Shown one piece after another: positions 25,810 through 34,377 of a DNA stretch of 34,734 bases. The position numbers were made by a program, and so were the translations under genes. The stretch's first letter is position 1. The number at the start of each line of letters is the position of its first letter. A model generated the notes under the pieces. It had not been told where the DNA came from and made no database searches. It saw only the letters and a program-made list of their open reading frames with translations. The DNA is from Rhizobiaceae bacterium (GTDB lineage: Bacteria > Pseudomonadota > Alphaproteobacteria > Rhizobiales > Rhizobiaceae), in assembly GCA_905339215.1 (NCBI GenBank), contig CAJPFN010000083.1:1-34734 (forward strand), read 5' to 3'.

Positions 25810-26711
25810 TTGACGCTTTCCCCGACCCGCATCCGCGCCGTCAACGCAGTCGCCGCTTCCGGTTCCTTTGCCGCGGCAGCGCGTCTGCTCGGCATCTCCC
25901 AACCGGCGGTCTCGCAGCATGTGAAGGGGATTGAGGAACAGTTCAGCGTGCGACTGTTCCAGCGCCGCAACGGCGCCCTTCATCCGACGCCCCAGTGCCT
26001 CGAACTCTGCGACGTGGCGGAAAGGATGGCCGAAGCCGAAAGCGCGGCGACCCGCATCCTCACCCGCCGCAATGCGCTCGCCGACGGCCATATCTCGATC
26101 GGGCTCGGCAACTCGATGCCCGGCATGGCTCTGATCGCGCTGTTCAGCAAGCGCCATCCGACCGTATCGATCGTCGTCGAGACCGGTTCCTTCGAAGAGA
26201 TCACCGCGGCGGTCATCACCCGCCGCGTCGACGTCGGCGTGCTCCCGAATGTGCCGGACGACGGGCGCTTCCGGCGCGAACTCCTCGTCCGACAGCAGGT
26301 CGTCGCCATCGTCAACGCTGACAGCGTGCTGGCGGCCGAGGAATATCTGACCTGCGAACAACTGATTACCGCGCCCCTGATCTTCCGAACGAGGGGATCC
26401 TCGACCCAGCGCGTCGTGGACAGGGCTTTCCATTCCGCCGGCTTAAGCCCGGTCCCCTGCTGACGCTCGACACACGTGATGGAGTCTATGAAGCGGTCGC
26501 AAACAGCGTCGGGGTCGGCTTCATGTGGCGCGAGGGCACTGGCCGAACAGATACGATCCGGCGCATACCCGTCCGCGAAATGGACCGGCTTTACGATGAA
26601 GTGGTATTCGCCCCGCGCGACGGAGCCGGAAAGGTGAGCGAAGCCTTCTTCGCGGCGGCAAAGGTCTTCGGCAGTTCAGTAGTGGCGGAGGCCGCGGCAA
26701 AAGAGGCCTGA
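25810..26711 (+). pseudogene. LysR-family regulator, frameshifted
   Basis: The first frame (TTG 25810 to 26463) gives 217 residues: a LysR helix-turn-helix (RIRAVNAVAASGSFAAAARLLGISQPAVSQHVKGIE) and most of the effector domain, then stops just after FHSAGLSPVPC. Another frame continues GPLLTLDTRDGVYEAVANSVGVGFMW to the TGA at 26709-26711. The join is natural if one base is missing near 26442-26446 (GGC-TTx-AAG-CCC-GGT), giving AGLKPGPLLTLD and a normal total of about 300 residues. So this is a single-base deletion or a sequencing error. It is divergent from the ABC operon and most likely its regulator. Confidence 0.82.
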
Positions 26712-27037
26712 GAAGGATGCGAAGCGAGCCTGGCTGTCATGTGGCGATCAGATTCTGAGGTCTGAGTCTGCGGTCACTCCATTGCGGCGATGGACATACG
26801 GCGCGTAGCATCGGCCCGCTTTCAAACACCTGAAGGTCGCCACACGACCGCAAAGCAGACCATCGAGTCCATCCTGCGAAGTACCGGTCCAAGGGCAACC
26901 ACGGGCAGCATGGTCGCTTGTCATAACGGCTTTCGGGAAGCGCAAACGGCACCCTCAACAGCGAGTTTGGAGGGCGCAAAGCGGCCGCATATCGGGCACG
27001 GATCGACCGGCTGCGTTGGGCGAACGGCGGACGACTG
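26712..27037. other. gene-free junction between ABC/LysR block and mobile element
   Basis: No frame is convincing on either strand, and no integrase, tRNA or clear direct-repeat attachment site could be seen. It separates chromosomal-type genes from the transfer module, so an element boundary or a deletion scar is likely here. Confidence 0.45.
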
Positions 27038-28777
27038 CTACAGTCCGAGGCCCCTCTTGGGGCCGAAGCTCCAGTCGACACCGGCGTCGCCACGGGCGAT
27101 GCCCGAGATATGCTGCCCGAGCTTCCTGTCGAGCGAGGGGATCCAGGGCACAAGCTGGAAGCCGAACCCGTCGTCGATCATGGCGAACCGGCCCGATGCC
27201 AACGTGAAGCGCTGGCGGTAGATGCCGGCGACGAACTCTCCCGTCGTCGCCTTTTTGAAAGGCTGGCCGAGATCGGATGCAAGCCTCTCGCCGAGCGCCT
27301 CGACCTCACGGCGGCGCAGCGTGTCGAGGAGCCGGCGCGCGAAGATCTCCCTGCCGCCCTGGCGCTGGGCTAGACCTTCCTCGGCCAGATGCTCGGCGCG
27401 GCGGTCGAGCGCCTCCTGCACCTCCCGGCCGAAGCCGCCTTCGCCGAGCGTGGCCGGATTGCGGCTGACCGCCTGCCGGTCGAGCCAGGTCGCCCCGGTC
27501 GCCGAGACCTGATGCTCGATCGGCAGGTCGGACCGGACGGCGATCGCCACCCTCTGCCGGCCCTGCGCGTCCTCGAACTTCCGCAACTCGACGATCGATC
27601 CCGGCGCGCTGTCGCCGGCCGCGTCAAGGTTGGAAAGCCTGATATGGTGGGTACGGCCGTCGACACCGTCGATTACGACATAGGCCGATCCATTCAACTC
27701 GTCATCGAGGCCGCGATCGACTAGGCGCCCGATGACGGGTTGGTCGACGCTTTCGCCCGCCAGCACGAAGCTCGCCGTACCCCGGTCGATGCCGCGCTCG
27801 GCGAGCGCGCGGTACATGCGCTTGATGATGTCGCCGCGCTCGCCCATCTGCCGCATCGTGGCTTCCGCGTCGTCGGACAGGAACCATTGGCTGTGGCCGA
27901 CCTGACGGGCGACGCCGAAGATCTCCAGCGTGCGCAGGCGGCCGACCTTGAGCGCATGATAGTCATCGGGCTGCTCGCCGGCGCGTGGGGCAAGGTCGAT
28001 GATGCCGCTTTTGAGGCCGTCGCGTTTGAGCTGCCGGTCGAGATTGGTCCAGCGATCGGCCTCGACCTGGCGCTCGAGCGCGCTGCGGATGTCCTGGTCG
28101 GTGCGCGGGCCGAGCTCTTGAGTGATGAGGTCGCGCGCGCGGTCGCGCATGCCTTCCTTGATGTAGTCGCGCGAGATGACGAGGTTCTCGCCGTCGTCGC
28201 GCACGCCGCGCACGATCAGGTGGACATGCGGATGCTCGGTATTCCAGTGGGCAACGCCGACCCAATCGAGCCTGGTGCCAAGGTCCTTCTCCATCTGGTC
28301 GACGAGATTGCGGGTGAAGGATTTGAGATCGGACATTTCCAGCGCGTCGTCGGGCGAGACGATGAACCGAAAATGATGCCGGTCGTCCCTGCAGCGCTCG
28401 GCAAAATCCTCGGCCCCGGCATCCTCGGTGCCGGGACCGAAGAGCTTCGCCTTATCTCCGTCGCGGGTCACGCCCTCGCGGCGGAGATAGGACAGGTGGT
28501 TGGGCAGATTGCCACCGCGCAGATTCATGCGCACGACCCGCGCCTTGATCATCGCGCCACGCGAGCGCGCTGTGAGCAGGCGATTGGCCTGCACCGCTGC
28601 GCGTTGCCCTCGTCCTAAGCGCGAGCGATTACCGGGACCGATCCTCCCCTGCCGGGAGACGGAGCCGCCGGCCTTCTGCGCGGCAGCAAGTGCCTGGGCG
28701 ATGAAAGGACGGGCGCGCTGCGCCTTACTCGATCGGATGCGGCCTGGGCGGACGCGGAACTCCCGCTCGCCGCTCAT
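27038..28777 (-). CDS. VirD2-like relaxase (DUF3363 domain)
   Basis: A 579-residue relaxase that nicks the origin of transfer and leads the strand into the recipient. After a basic N-terminus (EFRVRPGRIRSSKAQRARP), residues about 85-210 carry the nuclease: LSYLRREGV, DRHHFRFIVSPDDA and HWNTEHPHVHLIVRG, the last being the His-rich metal site. The C-terminal half is the DUF3363 domain (GGREIFARRLLDTLRRREVEALGERL and onward). Start MSGEREF is preferred for similarity, although the ribosome-binding site is weak. In related elements TraG and trb genes follow this gene; here they do not. Confidence 0.92.
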   Translation of the reverse strand: MSGEREFRVRPGRIRSSKAQRARPFIAQALAAAQKAGGSVSRQGRIGPGNRSRLGRGQRAAVQANRLLTARSRGAMIKARVVRMNLRGGNLPNHLSYLRREGVTRDGDKAKLFGPGTEDAGAEDFAERCRDDRHHFRFIVSPDDALEMSDLKSFTRNLVDQMEKDLGTRLDWVGVAHWNTEHPHVHLIVRGVRDDGENLVISRDYIKEGMRDRARDLITQELGPRTDQDIRSALERQVEADRWTNLDRQLKRDGLKSGIIDLAPRAGEQPDDYHALKVGRLRTLEIFGVARQVGHSQWFLSDDAEATMRQMGERGDIIKRMYRALAERGIDRGTASFVLAGESVDQPVIGRLVDRGLDDELNGSAYVVIDGVDGRTHHIRLSNLDAAGDSAPGSIVELRKFEDAQGRQRVAIAVRSDLPIEHQVSATGATWLDRQAVSRNPATLGEGGFGREVQEALDRRAEHLAEEGLAQRQGGREIFARRLLDTLRRREVEALGERLASDLGQPFKKATTGEFVAGIYRQRFTLASGRFAMIDDGFGFQLVPWIPSLDRKLGQHISGIARGDAGVDWSFGPKRGLGL

Positions 28778-28812
28778 GGCCGCAACGCCGCACATCGCAC
28801 TAAGATACGGAC

Positions 28813-28933
28813 GTCGTTGAGAATATGTCGCTTGCGCGATGTGGCCTCTGCAAGCGCACATCGCGCAAATGTCCGGCAAGTCGTTGAGATCCCATCCCCC
28901 GACCGCGGCGCACCTCGCGCCCCTTTATCCTGC
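28813..28933 (+). other. candidate origin of transfer (oriT)
   Basis: Upstream of the relaxase gene lie a perfect 12-bp inverted repeat, TTGCGCGATGTG (28832-28843) with CACATCGCGCAA (28857-28868), bracketed by two copies of GTCGTTGAGA (28813-28822 and 28880-28889). Further on, a small stem GGCGC/GCGCC (28907-28921) precedes TATCCTGC (28926-28933), which fits the IncP-type nic consensus YATCCTG|Y. A similar GCACATCGC is also present at 28790-28798. Position and layout suit oriT; nicking is not shown. Confidence 0.5.
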
Positions 28934-29021
28934 CTTTCTCCGGTCGCGTTCCCTGACTCCCACCTCTGCGCCCTCGTCGATACGCTGGGGCGCGACAGGA
29001 TGCGAAAGCCGTTGCGCGCCG

Positions 29022-29795
29022 TCATCGCGGTTCTCCGGCTGCAGCGCGCGCCACGAACAGGCCGTACGACTGCGGCTCGGTTGCAGAGACATCGCGCACG
29101 ATGGTCGCACCCGGATTGACATCGACAGGTCGATCGGCCGATACGGAAGCGGTGGCTGGGGTGCGCCCGGACTGTGCGGTGAACAGCGGCGCGCGTGTCC
29201 AGGCCGATCGGTCGACCTCGACCACGGCTGTCGGATTCGTGCCGCCCGAACCGTCGATGACCGGCGCGAGCAAGGCGACGTAGGCACGGGTATTGGCCGG
29301 CAGCGGGCGGCCGGCAAGCGATTCTTCGTAGCGTCTGGGTCCGGCGTTATAGGCCGCCAGAAATCCCGGTGAGCCGTAGCGATTGTGCAGCTCGCGAAGG
29401 TACGCCGTGCCCGCGAGTATGTTGTCGCGCTCGTCGTAGGGATCGCGGCCGAGGCCATGCCGGGCGCGCAAGTCGGCCCACGTCGAGGGCATGATCTGCA
29501 TCAGGCCCATCGCCCCGGCAGAGGAAATCGCGCGCGGATCTCCAGCACTTTCGGCGCGCATCACCGCCTTGATCCATGTGATCGGAACGCCGAAGCGCCG
29601 CGATGCCTCGGCAATGTGATCGGCAAAAGGATCGCGCGGTGACGTTCGCGCAATCGGCGCGTCCTGCGCCATCGTGATCGCTGGCATGACGCTCGCGATG
29701 GGAAGGCCGGAAAGGAGAAGGAGAGCCATTCGCCGGGCGACGCCGTGCAGCCCGGACGCACGCGCGCGGCTCGTCGATTGGCGGCAAGCAGTCAT
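29022..29795 (-). CDS. lytic transglycosylase of the transfer system (VirB1-like)
   Basis: A 257-residue exported protein with an N-terminal hydrophobic segment ending about AQDAP. The SLT domain is clear: FGVPITWIKAVMRAESAGDPRAISSAGAMGLMQIMPSTW, with the catalytic Glu in RAESAG, and LAAYNAGPRRYEE. It opens peptidoglycan for the mating channel. The C-terminal 70 residues are low in structure. The start codon follows the DUF736 stop by 3 bases, with AAGGA in the overlap zone, so they are co-translated. Confidence 0.9.
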   Translation of the reverse strand: MTACRQSTSRARASGLHGVARRMALLLLSGLPIASVMPAITMAQDAPIARTSPRDPFADHIAEASRRFGVPITWIKAVMRAESAGDPRAISSAGAMGLMQIMPSTWADLRARHGLGRDPYDERDNILAGTAYLRELHNRYGSPGFLAAYNAGPRRYEESLAGRPLPANTRAYVALLAPVIDGSGGTNPTAVVEVDRSAWTRAPLFTAQSGRTPATASVSADRPVDVNPGATIVRDVSATEPQSYGLFVARAAAGEPR

Positions 29796-29798
29796 CGC

Positions 29799-30146
29799 TC
29801 AATCCTTCTCGCGGCGATCGCGCAGACGCGACCAGTGCAGCGACCAGCCGTTGCCTGCGTCGTCGTCGCGGAACAGGTTGGCCCGGATAGGGTGCGGAAA
29901 CGCCGGATCGTCGATGAGCAGCGCGACGTATTCGCCCGCACGTTCTCCGGTGCGTTTCCAGCCGGCGCCGATCTCCGGGCCGTTCTCATCGCGGCCGTCG
30001 TTGCGTGCATGAACACGATAGTCCGGCGCGTTCACTGCTTCGGAAGGATCGGCCGGAACGACTCCGATGTTGCGGAACAGCATCAGTGTTTCGATGCGCC
30101 CCGCGAAGCCGGATTTCTCACGGGTGAATTGGCCGATTTGCGGCAT
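29799..30146 (-). CDS. DUF736-family protein of the mobile element
   Basis: A 115-residue cytosolic protein opening MPQIGQFTREKSGFAGRIETL and ending WSLHWSRLRDRREKD. These are the conserved ends of DUF736 proteins, which regularly sit between traF-type and transglycosylase genes in alphaproteobacterial integrative elements. Function is unknown. AGGAGA precedes ATG 30146, which fixes the start. Confidence 0.9.
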   Translation of the reverse strand: MPQIGQFTREKSGFAGRIETLMLFRNIGVVPADPSEAVNAPDYRVHARNDGRDENGPEIGAGWKRTGERAGEYVALLIDDPAFPHPIRANLFRDDDAGNGWSLHWSRLRDRREKD

Positions 30147-30214
30147 GACTTTCTCCTCAGCGGTGGTGTCGGGAAAGCCATCGACGGGCACCGCTCCCGC
30201 CGACGGAAGAGCGG

Positions 30215-30760
30215 TCAGCGTGTCAGTGCACACCATTCGAAGCGGCCGGCTGCATCCTCGTCGGTCCATAGCGGAAGGGCGCGGCCGATGATCTGGTCAG
30301 TGGAGGTCAAGCCGAAGTAGCGGCCGTCGAGGCTATTGGCGACCTGCCAGTTCATGAGGAAGACTTCGCCGTCCTGGACACGGCGGCAGCCTTGCCAGAC
30401 GGGGAGATCGCGGCCGGCGCGGTCGCGTTCGAGTGCCGCACCAACCTCGACGCCATCTACCGTGATCGTGAAGTTCGCGCGGCAAACGATCTGCCCCGAC
30501 ACGGCCAGGATGCGCTTCATCAGCGGCACGCCCTTGGGCATATAGCCACGCTCGGCGAAGAGGGTCGCGAGCGGTTCGGGCGCGTCCATGGCGACCAGAT
30601 CGGTGATGTCGAACGGTCCGTCGAAGTCGATCATGTAGAGGCCGATTGGCGCGCTCGCGGACGCATTCCAGATCAACTTGATCGGCATTGGCGTGAGGCC
30701 CGGATAGCCGACGGCGAGCGCCGCGAGCGTGGTCGTGAGGAGCAATCCGGCGCGGCTCAT
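30215..30760 (-). CDS. traF: TraF-type S26 signal peptidase
   Basis: A 181-residue membrane-associated peptidase. An N-terminal helix is followed by the catalytic serine in SAPIGLY (Ser36) and the general-base lysine in MKRILAVSGQ (Lys82), the Ser-Lys pair of the S26 family. A later GRYFGLTSTDQIIGRALPLW is the final conserved strand. TraF of IncP plasmids processes and cyclises the pilin TrbC. It overlaps the DUF2840 gene by four bases. Without trb genes nearby its target is not in this window. Confidence 0.92.
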   Translation of the reverse strand: MSRAGLLLTTTLAALAVGYPGLTPMPIKLIWNASASAPIGLYMIDFDGPFDITDLVAMDAPEPLATLFAERGYMPKGVPLMKRILAVSGQIVCRANFTITVDGVEVGAALERDRAGRDLPVWQGCRRVQDGEVFLMNWQVANSLDGRYFGLTSTDQIIGRALPLWTDEDAAGRFEWCALTR

Positions 30761-31254
30761 GGTTTGGCACCCCGGCGAGCCAGGAAAGCGCGGTGATGAT
30801 CGAGCGCGTAGCCGCGCGGTTCATGTCCGGCGGTCAATCGATTATGGACGTGACGCCAGTGGTCGGGCGATACCGCTTCCGGGTCGATGCCGATACGCTC
30901 GATCTCGTCGATGAGCAGGAGTACGCGCTCGACCTTCGGCCAGCCATCAATCTCGAGTAGGATCTCGCCGCCGGGCCGCACGAAGGGCAGCGTCTGATAC
31001 GCTTCGCCAACGATGACGGTGCGCACGATGTCGATGCGCGAGAAGATCGTTCCGAAGTCGTTCGCAGCCCAGCGGACCAATGCAAATACACGGTCTGGCG
31101 CGAAGCTGACGACACGCCGGCGGCGGTCAATGGTGTGGGTGCACAAAGGTCGACCGAAGCGGATGCGATGTTCGACCCGCTTCTCCACCCAGGTCAACTC
31201 AACGGTGGTGAGGACGTCATTGGGTCGATGGTGTGCGCCGCCGGAAGCCGTCAT
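30757..31254 (-). CDS. DUF2840-family protein
   Basis: A 165-residue soluble protein containing VELTWVEKRVEHRIRFGRPLC, FALVRWAANDFGTIFSRIDIVR, and ERIGIDPEAVSPDHWRHVHNRL, which are the recognisable conserved regions of DUF2840. It is a constant member of this transfer cassette with unknown function. Both ends overlap neighbours by four bases, RepA upstream and TraF downstream. Confidence 0.9.
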   Translation of the reverse strand: MTASGGAHHRPNDVLTTVELTWVEKRVEHRIRFGRPLCTHTIDRRRRVVSFAPDRVFALVRWAANDFGTIFSRIDIVRTVIVGEAYQTLPFVRPGGEILLEIDGWPKVERVLLLIDEIERIGIDPEAVSPDHWRHVHNRLTAGHEPRGYALDHHRAFLARRGAKP

Positions 31255-32315
31255 GAGCGGTCTCCCTCGCGTGGTCCTTGTCTCGGCGAGGCGGGCAAGT
31301 CGAAGTCGAATTGATTCTGGTTGCGCCCAACCCCGGCGCGCGAAGAGAGGTTAGACTCGGTGTTAGAGTCCAAGTTAGGCGCGGAGATTCTTGTATGATC
31401 GCAACGGCTTAGCGGCTTGTCCGGTCCCCGATAGCACGAGTCTGCGGTTCCCGATGGCACGATAGGTTGGGTTCCCGATGGCACGAGCCCATTCACCTGC
31501 CGTGCAACGGGCTCGAAGGCGAGCAGGACGCGGCCGCTGATTTCAACTTCAGTGAACAGGGTGTAGCCAGGTAGCGGCTGGCGCCGAACGATGTCCCGAA
31601 GCTCGAACGCGAAGCGCTTGAACGGCGACAGGCTGCCGGATTTGAGATGGAGATGGCGGATGTCGAAGCGCCAGCCCGACCGCTGGCGACCGCCGTGTTT
31701 GCGGACCAGACGGTAAAGCCAGCGGTCGAGACCGCCGGTCAGGCCGAAATAGGCTCGGTCGATGGTCAGTATGAGCGCGTCGTCCATGACGGCGCGGTAG
31801 AACCAGTCCGGCAGGATCAGTTCGATGCCGGCTGGCCTGGTTCGCATGTCAGTTCGCTCTTGCCACTCGTTGATCCAGGAAAAGCGATGGCGTCGGCCTT
31901 CCGGCTGGCGGATCGTCGTCGCGACAGTTGTCGACTGCAGCCGGTCGAGAGCCGCCTTGAGGCGAAGATAGTCGCGCAAAGAGGTGCCGCGGCCGACGAA
32001 GGTGAGGATCTCGTAGGGTGTCGCGGCCATCAGGCGCGAGGTGCGCAGGCCCTGGTCGCGCGCCTGAACGATCTGACTGGCGGCCCAGATCAGTATGTCG
32101 GCATCCCAGATCGTCGCCATGCCGTGATCGGGAACGGCTTCGACACGGATCGAGATGGCGCCGGCGGTGAAGTTGATCGGTGTGGTGCGGTGCGATTTCG
32201 ACAACGAGAAAAATGGGTAGGACATCAGGTCCTGCGCATCACGCGGCACGAAACTGCCGGGCAGCGCTTGAAAGCGCTCGAGCTGCATACGCTCGGACAG
32301 GGGATAGGATCGCAT
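31251..32315 (-). CDS. repA: replication initiator RepA (RPA family)
   Basis: A 354-residue replication initiator. It opens MRSYPLSERMQLERFQALPGSFVPRDAQDLMSYPFFSLSKSHR and carries winged-helix-type text: WDADILIWAASQIV, TPYEILTFVGRGTSLRDYLRLKAALDRLQSTTVAT, and GGLDRWLYRLVRKHGGRQRSGWRFDIRHLHLKSGS. Such proteins let integrative elements replicate like plasmids after excision. The C-terminal 70 residues are poorly conserved and contain two VPSGT units. In many relatives a ParA gene follows; here the stop overlaps DUF2840 directly. Confidence 0.92.
   Translation of the reverse strand: MRSYPLSERMQLERFQALPGSFVPRDAQDLMSYPFFSLSKSHRTTPINFTAGAISIRVEAVPDHGMATIWDADILIWAASQIVQARDQGLRTSRLMAATPYEILTFVGRGTSLRDYLRLKAALDRLQSTTVATTIRQPEGRRHRFSWINEWQERTDMRTRPAGIELILPDWFYRAVMDDALILTIDRAYFGLTGGLDRWLYRLVRKHGGRQRSGWRFDIRHLHLKSGSLSPFKRFAFELRDIVRRQPLPGYTLFTEVEISGRVLLAFEPVARQVNGLVPSGTQPIVPSGTADSCYRGPDKPLSRCDHTRISAPNLDSNTESNLSSRAGVGRNQNQFDFDLPASPRQGPREGDRS
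31424..31486. repeat. iteron-like direct repeats inside repA
   Basis: GTTCCCGATGGCACGA occurs exactly at 31447-31462 and 31471-31486, and with two mismatches at 31424-31439. The spacings are 23 and 24 bases. The outer copy is in a different reading frame from the other two, so this is repetition at the DNA level rather than a protein repeat. Confidence 0.55.
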
Positions 32316-32327
32316 CGTTGCCGCCTG

Positions 32328-32609
32328 TCAGCGTTTATCGCGACCGGCATAGGGGATGAGCTGGGCTGGATGGCGTTTGGCCGGCAGAACCGACCCGTGC
32401 GGATCGGAGGTCGAGGTCTTGGTGCCCCGCGCTACCCAAGCCTGGATATCCTCCAGCGCGTAGACGACGCGGCCGCCGAGCTTGCGGTAGGCGGGCCCGG
32501 TTCCGTAACTGCGGTGCTTTTCCAGGGTGCGGCCCGACAGCCCGAGGAAGCGAGCCGCCTCGGGTGTGCGCAGATAGCGCGGCGGCAGATCGGCGTTGCT
32601 GTACTTCAT
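32328..32609 (-). CDS. AlpA/MerR-like helix-turn-helix protein
   Basis: A 93-residue DNA-binding protein. The domain is YLRTPEAARFLGLSGRTLEKHRSYGTGPAYRKLGGRVVYALEDIQAWVARG, the winged HTH-17 type used by AlpA, excisionases and plasmid regulators. It ends 12 bases before the start of repA and probably controls replication or excision. GAGAGACGG precedes the ATG. Confidence 0.9.
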   Translation of the reverse strand: MKYSNADLPPRYLRTPEAARFLGLSGRTLEKHRSYGTGPAYRKLGGRVVYALEDIQAWVARGTKTSTSDPHGSVLPAKRHPAQLIPYAGRDKR

Positions 32610-32733
32610 CCGTCTCTCTCCAGTGTGACGTTGCCAGTGAACGGCGTTTTGCGGCGACGATGGAGGAGCGGAGGCGCGCTGGTCAGGTGCGAAATTGGCA
32701 TCGGTGATTTCGCACCGGAGCGAATAGTCCGGA

Positions 32734-33493
32734 TCAGGTTGAGCGACGCGTGCGTAGGAGCTGCCGGTAGCCGCCGTCCACCATCCTCAGACCGTCGCGG
32801 ACGAGGCGCAGCGTCGTGTAACGGAAAGACGATTCGTGCCAATTGGCCGGGTCGATGAGGCGCCGGCCGAACAGCACTATGGCCAGATCCAGATAGGAGG
32901 CCCCTTCCTTGCGCCCGTCCAGCGCGCGCAGCATCTGCGCAAGGCGGCGGCGCTGCGCAGCGGTAAGGCGCGTATCCTGGACGCTGTGGCCGCTTTGAGA
33001 CCGGATGAAGCGCTCGACGGCAGAGAGCCGATCACGTGCCGCGCTGTCGAGCGGGATGATGACCGCCATGGACCGATCAGGGCGGGTGCCATCGACAAGC
33101 ATCAGCTGGCTGGCGCCCGGTAACGGAACCCGTCCATGCAAGCCATCCGCATTGCGTCGCGACGCAACGAAATGGATGTCGATGCCGCTGGCCGCACCAG
33201 CGGTCAGCGGTGTGGGAGTTTGCACGAGATTGATGACGCCAGGATCCGTCTCGGGCGTCCAGAAGATTGGCTGCTGGCTGGCGGCTTGATCAGGTCTTGC
33301 CGCGAAAGCTGAGGCCCCAGCGGTCCAGAGCATTGGATGGCATCGCGTTCGCCGCGGCCACCTGCATGTCATCGTAATCCTTCTGATATTGCTCGTTGCG
33401 TCGAAGAAACTCCCAAGCGACACTGTCAGCAGCGGCATCCTTGATGAAGTCGTAGGCTTGCGGGTTGCCCCATTTCGACGTATCCGGCTTCAT
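32734..33493 (-). pseudogene. DUF6499-DUF2285 protein split by a frameshift
   Basis: The first frame (ATG at 33493) gives MKPDTSKWGNPQAYDFIKDAAADSVAWEFLRRNEQYQKDY...LDRWGLSFRGKT, a DUF6499 domain that stops at 33290. The next frame begins AFAARPDQAASQQPIFWTPETDPGVINLV and continues through a DUF2285 domain to 32734. In relatives the two are one protein of about 250 residues (LSFAARPDQ...). Removing one base from AAA at 33305-33307 joins them. It may be decay, a sequencing error or programmed slippage; the TTT is a short run. Confidence 0.8.
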
Positions 33494-33631
33494 TGCTTCC
33501 GCCCTATCTCTCTCTGAAGATCTGATAGGTTGGCGAAGAACTGCGCGGTATGCCGGAATACCGCGATTGACGGCAAAAAAGGATTCGACGCTGGCTACGT
33601 TAAGCCAATCGGGCGCCAGCGGTGGTGGAAG

Positions 33632-34254
33632 CTAAAGGTCCAGCAGCGCCTTGAACGTTGTCAGCCAGATGCGATAGCGCGGCTCATCGGCCTGGCTCCA
33701 AGCCTGAAACGCGCACCATGCGGCGAGCGACGACGATGCCGGCCCAAGCCGATCGTCAGTCCTTATGCCCGACGCCAGAACCGGCAGCTGATCCAAGGTC
33801 GCCTGATCCATCAATCGCCGAAGGTCGTCCAGTGCAGATCGGACGTGCACAACCGGAAAATCGGACTGATCCGTGTTGTCCTCCGCTTCTCGCACGATGA
33901 CGGCGAGCTTGGCGGCTATTCCGGCAAGCGAGGTAGCCGGCGTTTGCGCGAGTTTCTCCAACTGCGCTGCTTCAGTTTCGGCTGCACGCCGCTCGGCCCT
34001 CATCGCATCAGCATCGGCCCGGCGCGTGCTCGCACTGCGGCGACCCGCTCCGCTCAGATCGACCTCGAGCTGCTGTTGCCTAATGCAATATTGCATCGTT
34101 TTGGAATGAGCTTCTGTCCAAGCGAGCGCGGCCTTCAACGACGGGTCTGTGAACCCCATTCGAACATGCGGATCTGCTGGTTCGCCCGTCAATGTCTTCA
34201 CGGCCGCGCACGCGTGACGGAAGGCAAAGTCGTGGTATTGTCGGAATCAGCCAT
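33632..34254 (-). pseudogene. unknown element gene with probable frameshift near the start
   Basis: The main frame encodes about 190 residues from GTG 34201: a helical, alanine-rich protein with a coiled-coil-like part (RRADADAMRAERRAAETEAAQLEKLAQ) and YRIWLTTFKALLDL at the end. The same frame reads QYHDFAFRHACAAV just before GTG, which looks coding. A good ribosome-binding site (GGAG, 8 bases) and ATG stand at 34254 in another frame (MADSDN). One missing base near 34236-34242 would join them as MADSDxYHDFAFRHACAAVKTLTG. Function is unknown. Confidence 0.5.
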
Positions 34255-34343
34255 GATCCGAGCTCCGAACAGCTTAGGCGTGGTCAGGCCGCACAGGATG
34301 TTGAAGGCATCCCGTGCGGCCGAATTTACACCGACGACCTTAT

Positions 34344-34358
34344 GTCACTTTTTGTGAC
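34344..34358 (+). promoter_or_regulatory. inverted repeat upstream of XRE gene (candidate operator)
   Basis: GTCAC (34344-34348) and GTGAC (34354-34358) flank TTTTT about 20 bases before the regulator start. XRE-family proteins often bind such sites at their own promoters. Short, so low confidence. Confidence 0.35.
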
Positions 34359-34377
34359 TTTAGCAAGAAGAAATGTC

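Noticed and set aside
27049-27064. GGCCCC-TCTT-GGGGCC hairpin as relaxase terminator
   Set aside because: It lies inside the coding end of the relaxase gene, before the stop codon, and has no T-tract on the minus strand.
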